A stretch of 64,000 nt of DNA from Engraulis encrasicolus (lineage: Eukaryota > Chordata > Actinopteri > Clupeiformes > Engraulidae): the NCBI RefSeq assembly GCF_034702125.1, contig NC_085858.1, positions 54,831,624-54,895,623 of the forward strand, written 5' to 3'. Positions 61,757 through 64,000 of the stretch are shown here, piece by piece (position 1 is the stretch's first letter; each line of letters starts with the position of its first letter). Under the pieces are notes generated by a model. It saw only the letters and a list, made by a program, of their open reading frames with translations, was not told the DNA's origin and made no database searches. The position numbers and the translations under genes are program-made.

Positions 61757-64000
<2,244 letters not shown>

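Overview
This is vertebrate nuclear DNA, almost certainly from a teleost fish. It has long introns with GT-AG junctions, (GT)n and (GA)n microsatellites, tRNA-derived SINEs, CR1/L2-type LINEs, hAT and Tc1-like transposons, and genes that match human proteins exon by exon. There are no bacterial operons, ribosome binding sites or CRISPR arrays. Exons were assembled by hand from splice sites plus reading-frame continuity. The genus cannot be told from the sequence.

Four protein-coding genes lie head to tail, all on the minus strand. From right to left they are: (1) rusf1 (C16orf58-like RUS1/DUF647 family), 14 coding exons, 60747 to 51127, 436 codons, complete. (2) An unnamed gene, 12 coding exons, 50459 to 33309, 461 codons, complete. 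It joins an N-terminal THAP zinc finger to an integrase-like core of Gypsy/GIN type whose catalytic residues are mostly lost. I know of no established name for it and consider it the most interesting object here. (3) ddx17 (p72 DEAD-box RNA helicase), 13 coding exons, 30891 to 13672, 682 codons, complete. (4) micall1 (MICAL-like 1), CH, LIM and most of the bMERB region, 11652 to 2667, running off the left edge. The four share no single pathway: RNA processing (ddx17), recycling endosomes (micall1), a poorly understood membrane protein family (rusf1), and a probable DNA-binding protein (the THAP gene). ddx17 and micall1 are both on human 22q13, so that pair may be ancestral synteny.

The rest is mostly introns packed with mobile elements. 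Several are unusually clear. A hAT element (431-2617) contains a palindromic Tc1 derivative (685-2518) that itself contains a LINE tail. A CR1/L2-type LINE in the last ddx17 intron is interrupted by a second LINE with a 7-8 bp target duplication. Two copies of one palindromic Tc1-like element (48484-50112 and 56904-58536) lie in opposite orientation in neighbouring genes. A 3.45 kb fold-back element with arms near 0.7 kb fills most of one rusf1 intron. Several repeats touch splicing signals: a minisatellite that starts at a micall1 splice donor and repeats it, a (CT)n microsatellite that is the whole polypyrimidine tract of a ddx17 exon, and a duplicated donor context in ddx17.

Intergenic spaces are short (about 0.7 to 2.5 kb) and hold 3'UTRs with AATAAA signals, promoters, and CTCF-like motifs. 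The right end (61150-64000) and the far left (1-420) show no recognisable coding sequence.
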